A stretch of DNA of 64,000 bases, taken from the NCBI RefSeq assembly GCF_039539525.1, contig NZ_BAABDH010000040.1:1-64000 (forward strand), read 5' to 3'. Numbering within the stretch: position 1 is the stretch's first letter; each line of letters begins with the position of its first letter. Shown here piece by piece: positions 43,859 through 50,888 of this stretch. The position numbers and the translations under genes were made by a program. The stretch is from Hymenobacter algoricola (GTDB lineage: Bacteria > Bacteroidota > Bacteroidia > Cytophagales > Hymenobacteraceae). The notes under the pieces were generated by a model. It ran no database searches, was not told the DNA's origin, and saw only the letters and a list, made by a program, of their open reading frames with translations.

Positions 43859-44218
43859 CTACTTGCTTTTCGAGCTCTGCAGGTCGCTGGCAAGCCGCAG
43901 GAGCAGGTCGCCGAGGGAGCGAAGGGGCGCCTGCTGCTCGGCCGGGGCCTGAAACGCGTACTGGTTGGTTTGGGTGCCCAGCAGGCTGAGCGAGCTGCCG
44001 ATGGCCGGGCCGTTGAGCTTGCCAGCAGTCAGCAGCGACTGCAGCGTGCCGATTTCGCGGGCAATGTCCTGCAGGCCGGGAATACCGCTTTGCAGGAATT
44101 CCTGCTGCCAGGCTTCGGTGTTATCCATCGCCGTGCTCAGGGGCAGGCCCGTCAGGCCGTTTTGCAGGGCCCGGACGGTTTCAGTGAGGCGGTCAACGCC
44201 GGAGGTATCAGTGGCCAT
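43859..44218 (-). CDS. Small hypothetical helical protein
   Basis: A 119-residue soluble, mostly helical protein with no recognised family. It has leucine-rich helices (VDRLTETVRALQNGLTGLP, LQDIAREIGTLQSLLTAGKL, LRSLGDLLLRLASDLQSSK) separated by short loops. It lies 33 nt downstream of uvsE on the same strand and may be co-transcribed with it. Codon use is normal. Function is unknown. Confidence 0.68.
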   Translation of the reverse strand: MATDTSGVDRLTETVRALQNGLTGLPLSTAMDNTEAWQQEFLQSGIPGLQDIAREIGTLQSLLTAGKLNGPAIGSSLSLLGTQTNQYAFQAPAEQQAPLRSLGDLLLRLASDLQSSKSK

Positions 44219-44251
44219 AAGTAGAAAGAAAAGGGGTTGGGGTGAGTTAGG

Positions 44252-45166
44252 TTAACGGGCGGCGGTAGCTTCGGCCGCTACCAGCTGGAGTTCGTGCAGT
44301 ACGCTGATGGCGCGGCAGGCGCTGGCTTCCTTGTCCTTTATTTCGAGCATGATGTCTACGTCGAGGCCGTGCAGGTGGCCCAGGAACCCGCGAAACAGCT
44401 CTTCCTCCAGCGTGGCGGCGTGCTTGCCTTTCCGCTCGCCAGGCTGCTGGGAGCTGTAGTCCATCATCATCACGCCGTCGCGTGCGGGGTGCCAGGTGGC
44501 GGCGGCCAGGCGCAGGGCTTCAGCCATCGGCTCGCCGTGGTGCAGGCACTCGTGGTGGAAGTTGTCGAACAGGATGGGAATGCCCACGGCCTCGTGCACC
44601 CGCAGGCAGTCCTGCAGGCTGAAAAGACGGTCGTCGTTTTCGATGACCAGCCGCCGGCGCACCGCTTCGGGCAGCGTGCGGTAGGTGGCAATAAAGCGGG
44701 CCAGGGCCGCGTCCCGGTCGCCGTACAGCCCCCCGATGTGAATCTGCAGCTTGGCGGTGGAGTCCAGCCCCATCAGGTCCAGCATGGCGCCCTGGTACTC
44801 CAGCTCGGCGATGCTGCGCTGCACGATGTCGGCGTTGGGCGAGTTCAGCACCACAAACTGGTCGGGGTGGAAGGACACGCGCATATTTTCGGCCCGGATA
44901 TAGTCGCCGAGGGCCTGAAACCCGGCCGCGAAGCGCGTGCGCCAGGCAAAGGTATTGATGGGGTGGGAGCCGAAGGGCACGATGCTGGAGCCGATGCGGA
45001 AAAAGCGCAGCCCGTGGGCCACGTTGTACTCCAGAATGCGCTGCAGGCAGGCCAGGTTGCCGGCTACCGTCGTCTCCACCCGCTCGGCCGAGTAGGAGGC
45101 CAGCCGGAAGGTGGCGCCGGAGGAGCAGTCGAGCGACTCATTGACGCAGGGGTAGCCGATTTTCAT
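44252..45166 (-). CDS. uvsE: UV DNA damage endonuclease (UVDE)
   Basis: A 304-residue TIM-barrel endonuclease that nicks 5' of UV photoproducts (pyrimidine dimers and 6-4 products), giving an excision repair route independent of UvrABC. Family motifs are MKIGYPCVNESL at the start, FRIGSSIVPFGSHP, SFHPDQFVVLNSP (metal His), LQIHIGGLYGDR, LVIENDDRLFS, and PILFDNFHHECLHHG, which supply the His/Glu/Asp metal ligands. A final Glu lies in DVDIMLEIKDKE. The start at 45166 is chosen because UvsE proteins begin near MxIGYPC. UV resistance fits the habitat of many Hymenobacter strains, but that is inference. Confidence 0.96.
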   Translation of the reverse strand: MKIGYPCVNESLDCSSGATFRLASYSAERVETTVAGNLACLQRILEYNVAHGLRFFRIGSSIVPFGSHPINTFAWRTRFAAGFQALGDYIRAENMRVSFHPDQFVVLNSPNADIVQRSIAELEYQGAMLDLMGLDSTAKLQIHIGGLYGDRDAALARFIATYRTLPEAVRRRLVIENDDRLFSLQDCLRVHEAVGIPILFDNFHHECLHHGEPMAEALRLAAATWHPARDGVMMMDYSSQQPGERKGKHAATLEEELFRGFLGHLHGLDVDIMLEIKDKEASACRAISVLHELQLVAAEATAAR

Positions 45167-45285
45167 ACCCCGGCTTACGGAAAGCACGCCGGGCAGATTG
45201 AGTAACCAGGTAATTAGGTGAGCAAGCCGTTCTGCAGGTGGTAGTTAGAAAAGCTGCGCCTTGACCCGGTCTGCTCACCTTCCCA

Positions 45286-45954
45286 TCACTCGTAGCCGCG
45301 GTTATCCTTGAAGTTGCGGTTGTACTTCCGGCGGGCCTTCTCGGCTTCCAGCGCCCGTTGCTCGGCCTGAATGGCTTCCATCTTGCGCCGCTCCTGGCCG
45401 GCCCGGGAAAACTGGTCGTAAATCAGGCTGATGGGGCTTGCCAGGGTTGGGACGGGTGCTTTCGGGGCAATGGTGTCAATCGGGAACAGCGGCTTCGGGG
45501 GCGCCGCGCGCCGCACCACGTTGGTGGAGGGCGCCGGGCGGCGCACATTGCGCAGGGCCCGGTTTATTTCCACCCGGTCGGGGCGGCCCGACTGAATCCG
45601 CACTTCCCCCAGCTGAATACTGTCGCGCACCATGTAGATCTGCACAATGATCTGGGAGAGGCCGGTGCGACCGAGCGGCAGGCGCTGGGGCTTGAAGCCC
45701 ACGGCCCGGAACATCAGCGTATCGGTGTTGGCCACGTCGATGGCAAAGTCGCCCTCGTTGTTGGCTACCGTGCCCCGGCTGGTGCCCTGAATCAGGACGG
45801 CGGCGCCCGGAATGGGCTGGCGGCCCGCCAGCGTCGAAACAGTGCCCGTCACGCGGACCTGGGCCGAAGCTGCCGTCGACAGCAGCACCAGGGCCAGCAG
45901 CACCAGAAGAAAGGAAGAACAGCTACGCCGCACGAAAGGAACCAGACCAAGCAT
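45286..45954 (-). CDS. Secreted protein with carboxypeptidase-like regulatory domain
   Basis: A 222-residue exported protein. The signal peptide (FLLVLLALVLLSTAASAQ) follows the ATG at 45954. The next 85 residues are a carboxypeptidase regulatory-like beta-sandwich (VRVTGTVSTLAGRQPIPGAAVLIQGTSRGTVANNEGDFAIDV), as found at the start of TonB-dependent receptors. The C-terminal 100 residues are basic and helical (RRAAPPKPLFPID...RRKMEAIQAEQRALEAEKARRKYNRNF). No barrel follows, so it is a stand-alone member, not a truncated receptor. Its role is unknown; a cell-surface or periplasmic scaffold is possible. Confidence 0.85.
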   Translation of the reverse strand: MLGLVPFVRRSCSSFLLVLLALVLLSTAASAQVRVTGTVSTLAGRQPIPGAAVLIQGTSRGTVANNEGDFAIDVANTDTLMFRAVGFKPQRLPLGRTGLSQIIVQIYMVRDSIQLGEVRIQSGRPDRVEINRALRNVRRPAPSTNVVRRAAPPKPLFPIDTIAPKAPVPTLASPISLIYDQFSRAGQERRKMEAIQAEQRALEAEKARRKYNRNFKDNRGYE

Positions 45955-46002
45955 TGAGGATACGAACACGCCACCGCCCGCAAGGTAGCTAACTACGGAG
46001 CC

Positions 46003-46040
46003 AAAAAAAGCCCGCACCGTTGCAGGTGCAGGCTCTTTAA
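46003..46040 (-). terminator. Terminator of the first lipoprotein paralogue
   Basis: On the minus strand AGCCTGCACC pairs with GGTGCGGGCT (one mismatch) and is followed by seven T, shortly after the stop at 46068. Confidence 0.75.
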
Positions 46041-46067
46041 ACTGGGAAGGCCCGGAAATGGTGCAGC

Positions 46068-46736
46068 CTAGAAGGACTTTACCGTCCGCTCGCCGTCGGC
46101 GTCAATTTTGACCTTGCTGCCATCGGCCCGCTTGATCTTGATGTCGCCGTCCTTGCTGACTTTGCGCTTCGAGCCGTCCACATATTTCACTTTGCGGTCA
46201 TCATCGTCGTTTTCCAGCTTCTTGATGGCCTTGCGCGGCGCGGCGCGGCGAACCGTCGTGCCGCTGTTGGCGGTGGTGGGGGCCGTTACGACCACGGGCT
46301 CCGGGTCGCCGCTCACGTACCGCTCATCCGCGTAGTTGACGCGGTTGGATTCGTACATGCGGTACTGGTCGGGGCTGTTCAGGGCCGTGCGCAGGCTGTT
46401 GTCGGCTTCCACGTTGGCGGCGCGGGCGGCGGCGTAGCGGCCGGCCGTGTCGGTGGCGTACTGCCGGTCGAGGTCGGCGAGGCGGCGGGCGCGGGTGTAG
46501 TACACGGTCCGCACCTTGGTCACGACCACCGAGTCGGTCAGGTCCAGGTCGCTGGCCATACGGTCGGTAATCCGGTTGGCGCGGTCCTGGTATTCGTCGT
46601 TGCTCACCACCACGGCCGTGTCGCCGGTGGTAGGAGTGGTGGCGGCCGTGGTGTCGGCGGTTTTGTCGGCGTTGCAGGAAGCCAAGGAAAGAACTCCGGC
46701 AACGGCGCTCAGCAGCATCAAATGCGTGTTTTTCAT
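46068..46736 (-). CDS. Hypothetical lipoprotein, paralogue of the next gene
   Basis: A 222-residue lipoprotein with signal peptide and lipobox (LSLASC). A Thr/Ala-rich linker leads to a helical domain: NDEYQDRANRITDRMASDLDLTDSVVVTKVRTVYYTRARRLADL, then DSPDQYRMYESNRVNYADERY-type residues. The C-terminal 60 residues are charged and contain a repeat built on DGSKxKxxxDG (KVKYVDGSKRKVSKDGDIKIKRADGSKVKIDADGE). It aligns clearly with the gene at 46905-47555, so the two arose by tandem duplication. The family is otherwise unknown to me; the helical part resembles the periplasmic CpxP/Spy-like pattern only loosely. Each paralogue has its own terminator. Confidence 0.8.
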   Translation of the reverse strand: MKNTHLMLLSAVAGVLSLASCNADKTADTTAATTPTTGDTAVVVSNDEYQDRANRITDRMASDLDLTDSVVVTKVRTVYYTRARRLADLDRQYATDTAGRYAAARAANVEADNSLRTALNSPDQYRMYESNRVNYADERYVSGDPEPVVVTAPTTANSGTTVRRAAPRKAIKKLENDDDDRKVKYVDGSKRKVSKDGDIKIKRADGSKVKIDADGERTVKSF

Positions 46737-46840
46737 CAGATCAGAGAAAAAAGGGAAATGGGTGCGGCCGGATATAGCATTCCGGCAATGCCCGCTATAC
46801 GGTGGAGGTTGGCTGCCGGTTACCCGGCCCCTTGGGGGTG

Positions 46841-46877
46841 CAAAAAAGCCTGCCTCCGGGCGGAGGCAGGCTTTTTA
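46841..46877 (-). terminator. Terminator of the second lipoprotein paralogue
   Basis: On the minus strand AAAAAGCCTGCCTCC pairs with GGAGGCAGGCTTTTT over a short loop, 28 nt after the stop at 46905. Confidence 0.92.
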
Positions 46878-46904
46878 TCGGGTCGGCGGCGACTATCAGG
46901 CAGA

Positions 46905-47555
46905 CTACTCGGTCTTGGTCTTATTTCCTTCGGCGTCTTTTACTTTCACTTTGCCGTTGTCTTTTATCTTGATTTTGCTGCCGTCATCGGCTTTGGCTTT
47001 CATCTTGGTCACGTCGGTGCCGCTGGCCATGGCCGAGTTGTCCGAATTGCTCATCTGGTCGGAAGAGCCCATGCTCGACGACGAGCTCATACCGCTCGAA
47101 TCCGACGACATGGCGCTGGCGTCCATGTAGTTGTCCTCGTAGTAGTCGGCGCGGCTCGACTCGTAGGCCGAGTACTGCGTCGGGTCCGTGAACACCGACT
47201 TCATTTCGTTGTCGGTGTCCATGTACACGGTGCGCATTTCGGCGGCCATGCCGGTCGTGTCGGTGGTATACTTTCTTTGCAGGTCGCCAAAGCGCTTCTC
47301 GCGGTTGTAGTACACGGTCCGCACTTTGGTGCGCATCGCGTCGTCGAGCTTCATGTTGGTGGCCATATCGGCCGAAATCCGGTCGGCGCGGCTGTTGTAA
47401 GCCTCGTCGGTATACATGGCCGGCGAGGTCGTGGTCGTCGTGGTTGTCGTGGTCATACCGCCGTCCATCGTGGTGGTGTCGGTGGTTTTTTCCTGCGAGC
47501 AGGAAGCCATGGTCAGCGTGGCGGCGCAGGAGAGAAACAGGAGGGAGGTTTTCAT
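46905..47555 (-). CDS. Hypothetical lipoprotein, paralogue of the preceding gene
   Basis: A 216-residue lipoprotein (signal MKTSLLFLSCAATLTMASC). After a Thr-rich linker the helical core DEAYNSRADRISADMATNMKLDDAMRTKVRTVYYNREKRFGDL mirrors the paralogue at 46068. A Ser/Met-rich insertion (DSSGMSSSSSMGSSDQMSNSD) follows. The charged C-terminus has KADDGSKIKIKDNGKVKVKD, again related to the paralogue. Periplasmic or outer-membrane location is inferred from the lipobox. No known domain is assigned. Confidence 0.8.
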   Translation of the reverse strand: MKTSLLFLSCAATLTMASCSQEKTTDTTTMDGGMTTTTTTTTTSPAMYTDEAYNSRADRISADMATNMKLDDAMRTKVRTVYYNREKRFGDLQRKYTTDTTGMAAEMRTVYMDTDNEMKSVFTDPTQYSAYESSRADYYEDNYMDASAMSSDSSGMSSSSSMGSSDQMSNSDNSAMASGTDVTKMKAKADDGSKIKIKDNGKVKVKDAEGNKTKTE

Positions 47556-47654
47556 GGGTTGGTGCAGGGGTAAGAGAGGAATTATCCAAAAATCAATGAT
47601 GCCGCATATACGGGGCAGTTTTAGCTGCGGTTACCTATTGATCTTGGCTAAGCA

Positions 47655-47692
47655 CAAAAAAGCCTTCCATTGTACAATGAAAGGCTTTTTTA
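47655..47692. terminator. Terminator of the metallophosphoesterase gene
   Basis: AAAAAAGCCTT..CATTGTACAATG..AAGGCTTTTTT forms a long hairpin whose loop region is itself the palindrome CATTGTACAATG. It lies about 55 nt past the stop of the minus-strand gene at 47747. Confidence 0.88.
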
Positions 47693-47746
47693 AGCGTGAT
47701 AAAGTCATGCCTCCCACGCCCTACCGGCTGGTCCTGACCGGGTTAA

Positions 47747-49009
47747 TTACGCCCGGCGCAGCTCAAACACGGTGATTTCCGGCAGGAACCCCACCCGGCC
47801 CGGGTAGCCGATAAAGCCCAGCCCGGTGTTGACGTACAGATGCTGCTGGCCCTGCGAATACAGGCCCGCCCACTGCTTGTACACGTACTGCACGGGGCTC
47901 CACTTGAAGCCCGGCAGGTTCACGCCAAACTGCATGCCGTGGGTGTGGCCCGACAGGGTAAGGTCGATATCCGGGTATTCGAGCACCTGGGCCTCCCAGT
48001 GCGAGGGGTCGTGGGAAAGCAGGATTTTGAAGGCCGCGTCGCCGCTGCCGGCGTGGGCCTGGGCCAGGTTGCCGTACTTGGGAAAGCGCATCTGGGCGCC
48101 CCAGTTCTGCACGCCCAGTACTGCTATCTTCTCGCCGTTGCGCTCAATGGTGTGGCTTTCGTCGAGCAGCAGCTGCCAGCCGATTTTGGCGTGGTTCTGC
48201 TTGAGGCGGTCCAGGTTGGCCGCCTTGGCCGATGCGCCGCCCTGCTCGCTCCAGTCCACGTAGTCGGCGTAGTCGTGGTTGCCGAGGATAGAGTAGATCG
48301 GGTGCCGGGACTCAATCTTGGCCAGCGTGGCAATGTGGGGCTCCACCTCGGTGGCAATGTTGTTGACCAGGTCGCCGGTCATGAACACGAGGTCGGCGTT
48401 TTGTTTGTTGATCAGGGCCACGGCCCGCTCCAGCGGCTCGGGGTTGGCGTTGAAGCTGCCCGTGTGCAGATCCGAAATCTGCAGCAGCTTGAAGCCCTCG
48501 AACGAAGCGGGCAGGTTCGGGAACCGGAGCACCACGCGCTTCACCTGGTAGTCGGTAGCGCCCTTGGCCATGCCCCAGAGCAGGGAAGTGAAAGGCAGCG
48601 CCGCTGCCAGCAGCCCCAGCCGGCTGATAAACTGGCTGCGCGAGATGCCCGAGCTGCCGTCGGCCCCGGCCACTGCGGGCTGGTTGCTGAATTTAGCAAA
48701 GACATAGCGCACGAGGCGGCTGGCATCGTCGACGAGCAGAAACAGCACCACCACCAGCTTCGAGACGAACAGCACCAGAATGGCGCTGGTGAGGTAAGTG
48801 CGCAGGGCGGTAGGCGGCGTGCCGCGCGACACGGCCATCCAGGCAATGCCGAGCAGGGAAACCAGGGTGATAAACCAGTAGCCGCCCGTAATCAGGCGCT
48901 GGGTGGCGGCGCTGGCGCCCTGACTGACGGTGCGCACGGCCTGAAATACGTACCAGTCGACGCCTAGCAAAAGCACGACGAACAGCGCGCTGGTGATGAT
49001 TCTTTGCAT
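47747..49009 (-). CDS. Membrane-anchored metallophosphoesterase
   Basis: A 420-residue protein with four N-terminal hydrophobic segments (ITSALFVVLLLGVDWYVF, YWFITLVSLLGIAWMAV, LTSAILVLFVSKLVVVLFLLV, LGLLAAALPFTSLLWG) and a calcineurin-like phosphoesterase domain. The metal motifs are complete: QISDLHTG, MTGDLVNN, LGNHDYAD, LLSHDP and SGHTHGMQ. The domain order matches the YaeI/DUF-type membrane phosphoesterases, which may act on lipid phosphates or nucleotide diphosphate-lipids. It diverges from radC. The substrate is unknown. Confidence 0.93.
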   Translation of the reverse strand: MQRIITSALFVVLLLGVDWYVFQAVRTVSQGASAATQRLITGGYWFITLVSLLGIAWMAVSRGTPPTALRTYLTSAILVLFVSKLVVVLFLLVDDASRLVRYVFAKFSNQPAVAGADGSSGISRSQFISRLGLLAAALPFTSLLWGMAKGATDYQVKRVVLRFPNLPASFEGFKLLQISDLHTGSFNANPEPLERAVALINKQNADLVFMTGDLVNNIATEVEPHIATLAKIESRHPIYSILGNHDYADYVDWSEQGGASAKAANLDRLKQNHAKIGWQLLLDESHTIERNGEKIAVLGVQNWGAQMRFPKYGNLAQAHAGSGDAAFKILLSHDPSHWEAQVLEYPDIDLTLSGHTHGMQFGVNLPGFKWSPVQYVYKQWAGLYSQGQQHLYVNTGLGFIGYPGRVGFLPEITVFELRRA

Positions 49010-49124
49010 AATACAGGGAAAAACTACCCCGGCGGAGGCAAGTTTTAACCGCCGGTGGCTACTTTACCAGACGGATACCGCCCGGCTTTACTTTATACGC
49101 TACGCCCTACAACACCAATACCAG

Positions 49125-49868
49125 ATGGAAACGTTTGACAATCTGTCCGAAGAATCCACTAAGCCCGCGCCCTACCAAACGCCGGCCAGCTTCAGCATCA
49201 AAAGCTGGGCCGAGGAAGACCGGCCCCGCGAAAAGCTGATGCAAAAGGGCCGCACCGCCCTATCCGACGCCGAGCTGCTGGCCATTCTGCTGGGCTCGGG
49301 CACTGCCCGGCTCTCGGCCGTGGACGTGGCCAAGCTGATTCTGGCCGCCGTCGGCAATGACTTAAACGAGCTGGCCCGTCTGTCGCTCAAGGACCTGATG
49401 CGCCATAAAGGCATTGGCGAGGCCAAGGCCATCGCCATTGTGGCGGCGCTGGAGCTGGGCCGCCGCCGCAAGGAAACCGCCGCGGCCGCCCGCGTCACCA
49501 TCACCTGCTCCCGGGATATTTACGAGCTGGTGCGGCCCCACCTGCAGGATCTGCCCCACGAGGAGTTCTGGGTGATTCTGCTCAATCGCGCCAACGTGGT
49601 GATGCGCAAAGCCAGCATCAGCAGCGGGGGCGTGGCCGGGACCGTGGCCGACCCCAAGCTGATTTTCAAGGAAGCCCTGGAGCAGCTGGCCAGCAGCGTG
49701 ATTCTGGTGCACAACCACCCCAGCGGCAACCGCAGCCCTTCGGCCGCCGACATTGCCCTCACCCGCAAGCTCAAGGATGGCGGCCAGTTTCTGGATCTGC
49801 CCATTCTCGACCACCTGATTTACACCGACCTGGGCTACTACAGCTTCGCCGACGAGGGAATCCTGTGA
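49125..49868 (+). CDS. radC: RadC family JAB-domain protein
   Basis: A 247-residue protein with an N-terminal UPF0758 helix-hairpin-helix part (RHKGIGEAKAIAIVAALELGRR, residues about 94-115) and a C-terminal JAB/MPN metalloprotease-like domain. The metal motif VHNHPSGNRSPSAADI (His196, His198, Asp209) with upstream HEEFWVILLN is intact. Though named for DNA repair, the biochemical role of RadC is unsettled. The ATG at 49125 (METFDNLSEES) is used; the frame upstream crosses the divergent promoter region. Only about 100 nt separate it from the next gene on the same strand. Confidence 0.93.
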   Translation: METFDNLSEESTKPAPYQTPASFSIKSWAEEDRPREKLMQKGRTALSDAELLAILLGSGTARLSAVDVAKLILAAVGNDLNELARLSLKDLMRHKGIGEAKAIAIVAALELGRRRKETAAAARVTITCSRDIYELVRPHLQDLPHEEFWVILLNRANVVMRKASISSGGVAGTVADPKLIFKEALEQLASSVILVHNHPSGNRSPSAADIALTRKLKDGGQFLDLPILDHLIYTDLGYYSFADEGIL

Positions 49869-49954
49869 GTTGCCGGTTATCGGTTGCGTGTTGCCGGTTG
49901 AAGTCGGCCAGAAGAACGAACTGGCAACTGGTAACACGCAACTGGTAACTGAAG

Positions 49955-49962
49955 TACCTTTG
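49955..49962 (+). promoter_or_regulatory. Putative -7 promoter box directly before the DUF1684 gene
   Basis: TACCTTTG matches TAnnTTTG and ends only 5 nt before the ATG at 49968. Transcription should start at or next to the start codon, giving a leaderless mRNA. Confidence 0.5.
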
Positions 49963-49967
49963 TGCTT

Positions 49968-50609
49968 ATGCGCATCAACCCCAAGCTGCTCCTGGCCGTT
50001 GGCCTGCTGGCTATTTTCGGCTACTTCCTGCAAGACCTCGTGCTGGGCAACGACCAGTTCGCCGCCGGCATCAACAAAATCCGGAAGGAGAAAAACGACT
50101 CCTTCCGCCGGGCCAAAAACTCGCCCCTCACCGCCGAGCAGCGCGACCAGTTCGACAGCCTGCGCTACTTCCTGCCCGAAAAGGATTACGCCGTGGATGC
50201 CCGGCTGGAGCGCTCCACCAAGGGCGAAACGGTGGAGATTCCGCTTACCGACGGCAAAACCGAGTCGTACCTGCGCTGGGGCCGGGTTACGTTTGAGCTG
50301 GGCAACGCCCCGCAGCAGCTCACCGTGCTGCTCAAGCTCGACGACAAGGACGGCAAGCTCTTCATTCCCTTCACCGACAAAACCAACGGCTTTGCCACCT
50401 ACGGCGGGGGGCGCTACCTCGACGTGACTCCGCCCCAGGAAGGCCAGGGAGAAATAACGCTCGACTTCAACCAGGCTTACAGCCCCTACTGCGCCTACGG
50501 CGCCGGCTTTGCCTGCCCCGTGCCGCCCACGGAAAACCGGCTGGCCGTCGAAGTCAGAGCCGGAGAAAAGAGCTTCCCCGAAATCGACCACACCGGCCAC
50601 AACCATTAG
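49968..50609 (+). CDS. DUF1684 family membrane-anchored protein
   Basis: A 213-residue protein with one N-terminal hydrophobic helix (LLLAVGLLAIFGYFLQDLVLG) and a DUF1684 domain. The family core is clear: LFIPFTDKTNGFATYGGGRYLDV, then LDFNQAYSPYCAYGAGFACPVPPTENRLAVEVRAGEK, with two conserved Cys around the CP.PP.EN motif. DUF1684 proteins have no agreed function. The extracytoplasmic orientation is inferred. The ATG at 49968 is preferred over a GTG two codons upstream, since a promoter box overlaps that GTG. Confidence 0.92.
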   Translation: MRINPKLLLAVGLLAIFGYFLQDLVLGNDQFAAGINKIRKEKNDSFRRAKNSPLTAEQRDQFDSLRYFLPEKDYAVDARLERSTKGETVEIPLTDGKTESYLRWGRVTFELGNAPQQLTVLLKLDDKDGKLFIPFTDKTNGFATYGGGRYLDVTPPQEGQGEITLDFNQAYSPYCAYGAGFACPVPPTENRLAVEVRAGEKSFPEIDHTGHNH

Positions 50610-50635
50610 ATTAGGGTGACATCAGCCGAAAAAGG

Positions 50636-50722
50636 CCGTCATGCAGAGGCGCAGCCGAAGCATCTCGCGGGCGGACGTTGAATTTAGCAATACAACGAAG
50701 CCCGCGAGATTCCTCGCAGGTC
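50636..50722. repeat. Palindromic GTCATGCAGAGGCGCAGCCGAAGCATCTCGCG element
   Basis: A left arm GAGGCGCAGCCGAAGCATCTCGCGGGC and an opposite arm GCCCGCGAGATTCCTCG (50699-50715) frame AATTTAGCAATACAACGA. The left arm matches the repeat at 53346 (GTCATGCTGAGGCGCAGCCGAGG). It sits between DUF1684 and the pheT promoter. Confidence 0.6.
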
Positions 50723-50760
50723 CGGAACAACGGCCTGATGAGCTGGGTACCACGCCGCCG

Positions 50761-50791
50761 TTTTTGCCGCCCGCCCGAATCCCTACCTTTG
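50761..50791 (+). promoter_or_regulatory. Putative promoter of pheT
   Basis: TTTTTG (50761-50766), 17 nt, then TACCTTTG (50784-50791) approximates the Bacteroidota -33/-7 promoter (TTTG, about 19 nt, TAnnTTTG). It is about 97 nt upstream of the pheT ATG. A GTTGCCAGTTGCG-type repeated sequence lies in the leader. Confidence 0.5.
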
Positions 50792-50888
50792 CCCTGATTC
50801 TGTTGCCCGTTGCGAGTTACCCGTTGCCAGTTCGCGCAGCTGATGTAACCGTCAACCGGCAACCCGCAACTGGAAACTGATACAACTG

